Origin: Tetradesmus obliquus | Lineage: Eukaryota > Chlorophyta > Chlorophyceae > Sphaeropleales > Scenedesmaceae | DNA length: 64,000 bases | Assembly (NCBI GenBank): GCA_030272155.1 | Contig: CP126192.1 | Coordinates: 4,002,501 to 4,066,500, forward strand | Direction: 5' to 3' | Shown: one piece after another, positions 59,852 to 64,000 of the stretch | Numbering within the stretch: position 1 is the stretch's first letter | Layout: every line of letters starts with the position of its first letter | Program-made: the position numbers and the translations under genes | The notes under the pieces: generated by a model | The model's database searches: none | What the model was told of the DNA's origin: nothing | Seen by the model: the letters and a program-made list of their open reading frames with translations, nothing else

Positions 59852-60227
59852 CGCAGTGAGTTCAGTGCATGCAGCAGCACAGGTGCTGGCAGCAGTGAGG
59901 CAGCCTTGGCTGTGCGGTGGTAGCAGGTTCAGAAAGCTAACAAAATGATCAGAGTGCTATCATAAAGCCGTGTGGTTTGCGCGTAGCTTACTCCATGCGG
60001 CTGTAGCACAACTTGTGCCCTAGTGAACTTCGTGTTACTTGCATATTGAGGTTTGTTGCCGAAAACAGCAGTACGGCTTGATGGAGTGATAATCAACAGT
60101 TTTCATCTCAAAGTGGCACGTCTCAAGTGCGCAGAGCCCTCTTCAACACGTACAAAAAGCTGTTCACATCGGCAGAAGTCAAGGCTGGTGCTGCTGCCGC
60201 CAATTGACACGCATTGGAACAGCAGAC

Positions 60228-61838
60228 ATGGCATTAGTAGCGGGTCAACAGCGGTTGCATAGCAGCTTGCAGGCACAGCCGTGCAGGCGCCACCAGCTGG
60301 CGCCACTGCTCAGGACCACACGACCATGCAGGGTGCATGCATCACAGGAGAGCGATGGTGAGCTAAAAAGCACAGCAATCGTTTACATAAGGGCATGAGT
60401 GGATTGTCGCTGCTGCACACACACATCACAGATGTGTCAGAGTCAGGAGGAGCTGCAACAGCAAAAGCAACAGCAACAGCAGCAGCAACACCAGCTCTAC
60501 TTGCAGCAGCTGTTTGCATGTGTTGAGGGGGCACCATGCAGGAGAGCACATTGTACATACAAAGAAACTTGTTTGAAATTGTGTATCCTTCACAGCTCCT
60601 CCCCCAACTGTCAGTGGGCTCGCCAGCGGCTGAGGTAGCATGTGTCACAGTTGCTGTCACGACATGCTGATTGCCCATGTTGCAAACTTCCACATGCAAA
60701 CGCTTAACGTCCATCTGATGCAGCATATGTCGATGCGCCTTCTTCACTGCTGCAGCGCTCCCAGCAGATGATAAGCCTAGCAGCTCAGGAGGTTCACTAG
60801 GGGACTTAGGCTTCAAGGCGTTTGTGTCGGAAGCAGAGTGGCGCAGGATTGACAAAAAGGTGCGCAGGTGTGCAGGAAGCGTGTGGAGCAGATTGTCACA
60901 TTTGGCACACAACTGCAGCTGCGCGGGTAGCAGGGGTGTTTCGGCAGCATCGGCTTTCAAGCCAGCTGTCGCAACAGCATGACATATGACACAGTCACAG
61001 TGAGGCTACACTTGTCCATGCTGCTGCTGCTCCTGGCCACATGCAGCAAGCACTTGCTAGCTGCAAGAACGTCCAGCGGCAGAGTACCAGCAGTTGAGGA
61101 CTGGGGCATGCGCTTGGTGCGTCATCACAGCAGTTGCACAATCAGCTGATTTGGGATCAAATGTAGCACAGCCTGGCGCCAGTTTGATGACCTTGGCAAT
61201 GGTTGAAGTCGTGCGCATCCCGCTCCTTCTGCGCTCTCTGCGCCCTCAGGTCAACAAGTACCCAGGGCAGCGCACATTCACAGCCATAGGCACAGGCGGC
61301 GATGATTTCAAAGCCACCATGCTGGCGGCAGTTGAGGGCGTGGTGGGGTCAGTACACGTCGAGTGTGTTTCACAGCGGCCGTCATCTGGCGGCAAGTATG
61401 TGTCAGTGCGCATTGGGCCGGTGTGGGTGCAGGACGCCGACCAGGTGAGGCAGCAGCAGCAGCAGCAGCGGCAGCGGCAGCAGCAGTAGCAGCAGTGGCA
61501 GCGTTCACGGCGGCAGCATGAAATTTGTTGCAGTTAAGCTGCTGTGGTTTGCACAGTCTTCTAATTAGGTTACAGTGCTGCTACTTGACAAGGCAACAGC
61601 TGTTTCATGAGAGCTGACCAGGTGGCATAGAATCAGCCCAACTAACTTGTCATGCTGTGCGTCGCCAGGCTGTGCGTCGCCAGTTGTGACTCAGCAAGGC
61701 AGTTGTGTGATAGTTAGCGCAGTGCAAACATTAAGTGCCCACTTGATGTCGAGCACATATGCTGTGTTTGATTGCTTGCAGGTAGTAGCAGTGTTCAACA
61801 AAATGCGGGAAGATCAGCGGCTGAAGTGGTACATGTGA
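60228..61838 (+). CDS. Plastid-targeted DUF493 (YbeD-like) protein
   Basis: Exon 1 (60228-60357) begins MALVAGQQRLHSSLQ and continues with a basic, Ser/Arg-rich, acid-poor segment ending VHASQESDG, a typical chloroplast transit peptide. The next certain exon (61250-61444) encodes 65 residues: NKYPGQRTFTAIGTGGDDF, then SQRPSSGGKYVSVRIGPVWV, matching the DUF493 core (YPx...FxxIG...SSxGKYxSV). The last exon (61783-61838) encodes VVAVFNKMREDQRLKWYM and the stop, matching the final helix and strand. Exon 1 ends in phase 1 and exon 2 starts in phase 0, so at least one exon between 60358 and 61249 is missing from my model. The family has an ACT-like fold; bacterial YbeD is a small conserved protein of unclear function. 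Confidence 0.75.
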
Positions 61839-63171
61839 TGGCTGGCTGCCTGGACAGATCAAGAAAGTGCTTAGCAACGTCCTGCTGGAGGGGAGTACTT
61901 GCTATCGCAGCAGCTGGCAGTTTTGGGGCCTGGTCAGCTGGACCATGACTTGTGATGCGCAGCAGCACAAAAAAACATGTGACTGGCTGCTCAGCAGCAG
62001 CAGGAGGAGCAACGGCAAGTTGTCCTTCGAACAAGCTGTGGTGCTGACTGTGGCAGTTATGGTGCTCTATCTAGTTGCAGTATGCGTGCACAACCTCCTC
62101 AAATATTCAACAATTCTAGCAGGTTTTTGGTTGTCTCCTTGAGTCAACAGCGCTGCACGGTGTCTCATTGTGTTGCGCAAGCCTGCTGTGCAAAGTGTTA
62201 CATGAAGTGTCACAGCCAACAGCAGGCAATGACACTGACTCTGCTGCTGCTGCTGCATGCTGCATGCTGCAAGTTATGTGCATGCAATGGCTGGTCAGCC
62301 TTTAAGCATGCAGCAGGCATGAGGCACTTGGCATTGCGGCTCAGCATTTGCCAGCTTGTATACTTTCTCATGTCGCTGTAGCTATGTTGCGTTAACACAC
62401 AGCAATGTGTTCTGACGTGTGGCAGCTGCAGACAGCCCGTGTGGCACACATTGTGCAGGCACCTGCTGTGCAGAGGTGTTGCTGATGCGTGGGGCCGCAC
62501 CACTCAGCCGCTGGTATGGCCATGGAAAGCTATTTGGCATGGTATGTGTGTGTGCTCTGACTGTGCTCATAAGTGGCAAATATCCTGGCACTACTGAGAC
62601 CTGCCGCAGCAGTGCAGTAGGTCTGCTGCAGTGGGCGCAGCAAAGCAGGTGCCAGGCGCTGGCAGCAAGTGCTGTCAACAGCACGTCCAGGCTTGAAAAT
62701 GCTGTTGAAGGAACATGGGGTTTGTGGCTCTGCACTCAGGGGCTCAAAGCTTGTGGCTGCAAGCCATGATGTACTTGCCTGAAAAGGGCAGGCGTCACTT
62801 TACAAGTTGTTGTATGAAGCATATTATGCTTGCACGGATTGTGACAGCAGCATGTTGTGCAGACTGCAAGGCTGTCCCTGAGCACTGTGCATTCGCGTGT
62901 AAGGTCCTCGGGTACCACACTTGACTGACTGGCCTGACCTGACAGGTCTGCGCAGCCTGTGCAACCGCCGCTGGAGGTGTGTCAGCATCGGCAAGCAGGG
63001 ACCACTGTGCATCGGCAAGAGGGAAAAAGGTGCATGTGCTGCTCCCTGGTCACACCACCAGGGCGGGTTTTGCCCACAGCCGTCCCAAGGGTGGCACCAG
63101 GCAGCACCACAGCAAAAGTGCGGTGCCCCAGGTGTGGTGATGACCTGTCAGTTTCAATACCCCAGGGTGCA
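61839..63171. other. Intergenic, no gene recognised
   Basis: Between the DUF493 stop and tRNA-Lys. Open frames on both strands lack any domain. The right end contains the T4 terminator of tRNA-Lys. Confidence 0.45.
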
Positions 63172-63174
63172 AAA
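63171..63174 (-). terminator. Pol III terminator of tRNA-Lys
   Basis: A run of four A on the plus strand, six bases past the discriminator of the minus-strand tRNA. Confidence 0.6.
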
Positions 63175-63179
63175 TCGAT

Positions 63180-63252
63180 CGCCCGATGTGGGGCTCGAAC
63201 CCACGACCACAAGGTTAAGAGCCTTGCGCTCTACCGACTGAGCTAACCGGGC
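63180..63252 (-). tRNA. tRNA-Lys (CTT)
   Basis: The cloverleaf is complete: acceptor GCCCGGT with ATCGGGC, D stem GCTC/GAGC, anticodon stem CAAGG/CCTTG, loop CTCTTAA with anticodon CTT, T stem GTGGG/CCCAC and discriminator G. No intron. Confidence 0.97.
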
Positions 63253-63323
63253 CGCTTCTGATGAAGCGGCAGGATCCCGATGGGGGGCTGCTCCCATTTC
63301 GATGCTCCGACGAAGGCTTCGAC

Positions 63324-63351
63324 CATTTATGAGCGCAAAAGTGTTATTTTT
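63324..63351 (-). promoter_or_regulatory. tRNA upstream element (tRNA-Lys)
   Basis: On the minus strand: AAAAATAACACTTTTGCG followed by CATAAAT. It is the same element as at the other three tRNA genes, but here it lies about 72 bases from the tRNA, so a leader of some 45 bases is implied. Confidence 0.65.
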
Positions 63352-63352
63352 C

Positions 63353-63870
63353 GTTTTCCGGAAAAAATCTCGCAAAATACAGCCTTGCAGCACCTCTGCA
63401 CCACTTAAAACCACTGCCCTGCTAGGCGGCTTCCTCTCTGACCCCAGCTGGCCGGCCCAGAAGCACGCATGCCTCCGCGGCAGCACCAACCGACTCCCAA
63501 CAAACGCTCCCGAGCGATCGCGCACCATACGGTCCACGCATGCAATCACAACCCTGCGCTTACTGTGCAGTGCCAGGTGCTGGGCCCTGCACAGGACCGC
63601 AGGACTCGCAGCAGCACAACTGCTTCCACCCACGCTCCACTTCTGTTGCAGTGGCTGTGGTACACTCGCAGGCAGGGCTGTGCACGAGCTGATCCGGCCA
63701 CAGGCTGAACACCACGCTATGCTATGCTGCAGCCCTGTGCAGCTCCTGCAGCACGTTTGCTGTGCTTGCATGTGACTGGTCCAGACCATGCTGCAGGAGC
63801 TTTGCCCAGGAACTGCAACCACATGCTCCCCAACTATGTTGCCTGTGCATGTACGTGTCTGAGCTGGCCT
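63353..63870. other. Right-edge region, no gene recognised
   Basis: No confident feature between the tRNA-Lys upstream element and the possible exon at 63870-63915. Confidence 0.4.
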
Positions 63871-63915
63871 GAAGTACTCACAGTCGAACAAAGCATAGCG
63901 CCAGCCTGCGGGCAA
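63870..63915 (-). CDS. Possible ADF/cofilin-like exon (partial gene)
   Basis: On the minus strand, an acceptor-like TTTTGTAG is followed by codons reading LPAGWRYALFDCEY. This resembles the (C)RYAxxDxEY strand of actin-depolymerising factor/cofilin domains. A donor GTGAGTAC overlaps the end. Only one short exon is visible and the rest of the gene would lie beyond the window or in unresolved sequence. It could be chance. Confidence 0.3.
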
Positions 63916-64000
63916 CTACAAAAGACACACACATGCACGTCAGTGGCGTCACGTCAGTCAGTCGTGCAAAATGACATTGTTCATTACAGCCTGAGTGTCC

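Noticed and set aside
60310-60960. 216-residue minus-strand frame
   Set aside because: It overlaps the transit-peptide exon and intron of the DUF493 gene. No domain was recognised, and composition does not clearly favour coding.
63154-63915. 253-residue minus-strand frame
   Set aside because: It runs through the tRNA-Lys gene and its upstream element, so it cannot be a single protein. Only the short ADF-like stretch at its start is worth keeping.

Overview
This is a nuclear segment from a eukaryotic green alga, most likely a chlorophyte of the Chlorophyceae. The evidence is dense GT-AG introns of about 80-500 bases, a chloroplast FtsH protease with a plastid-type leader, a plant-type calcium-dependent protein kinase, an intron-bearing tRNA-Tyr, and very heavy CAG/CTG repeat content that appears as poly-Gln in one frame and as meaningless Leu, Ser, Ala or Cys runs in the others. 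Species cannot be assigned from the sequence alone.

Layout: 0.2-5.5 kb, a Gln/Ala-rich protein of unknown function (+). 6.5-14.2 kb, a near full-length L1-like LINE on the minus strand (ORF1, then ORF2 with endonuclease and reverse transcriptase), broken by a frameshift. 14.3-14.5 kb, a circularly permuted tRNA-Ser(AGA) gene whose 3' half lies upstream of its 5' half. 15.5-21.5 kb, a 14-exon type A thylakoid FtsH protease (-). 22.6-25.9 kb, a TIPIN/Swi3/Csm3 fork-protection protein (+). 27.3-29.0 kb, a DsbA/FrnE-like thioredoxin-fold protein (-). 29.4-37.0 kb, an F-box-like, leucine-rich-repeat protein (+). 37.7-45.7 kb, a large inverted duplication with a tRNA-Tyr in each arm and stacks of 5'-truncated LINE copies on the outer, upstream side of each tRNA. 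47.6-53.4 kb, a CDPK (+). 55.6-57.2 kb, a universal stress protein (-). 57.5-58.9 kb, tRNA-splicing endonuclease subunit SEN2 (-). 59.3-59.9 kb, a small twin-CX9C protein resembling complex I assembly factor NDUFAF8 (-). 60.2-61.8 kb, a plastid-targeted DUF493 protein (+). 63.2 kb, tRNA-Lys(CTT) (-). The right edge may hold one exon of an ADF/cofilin-like gene.

The most notable system is the tRNA biology. There is a permuted tRNA-Ser with a matching leader/trailer helix. A shared upstream element (consensus near AATAACAYTTTTGCG followed by an A/T-rich box) precedes all four tRNA genes. A LINE family has repeatedly inserted next to that element, duplicating GGTTACGAAAAA or close variants. A SEN2 gene is also present, although its position in the same window is probably coincidence.

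A second unexpected pattern is that introns of at least three genes carry decayed tandem copies of a neighbouring exon edge, including its splice site. A third is that pure CTG arrays abut several 3' splice sites.

Exon boundaries were read by eye from splice consensus, reading phase and family conservation. FtsH, NDUFAF8-like and the first four TIPIN exons are phase-consistent throughout; the gene at 0.2 kb and the F-box/LRR gene are only partly resolved.
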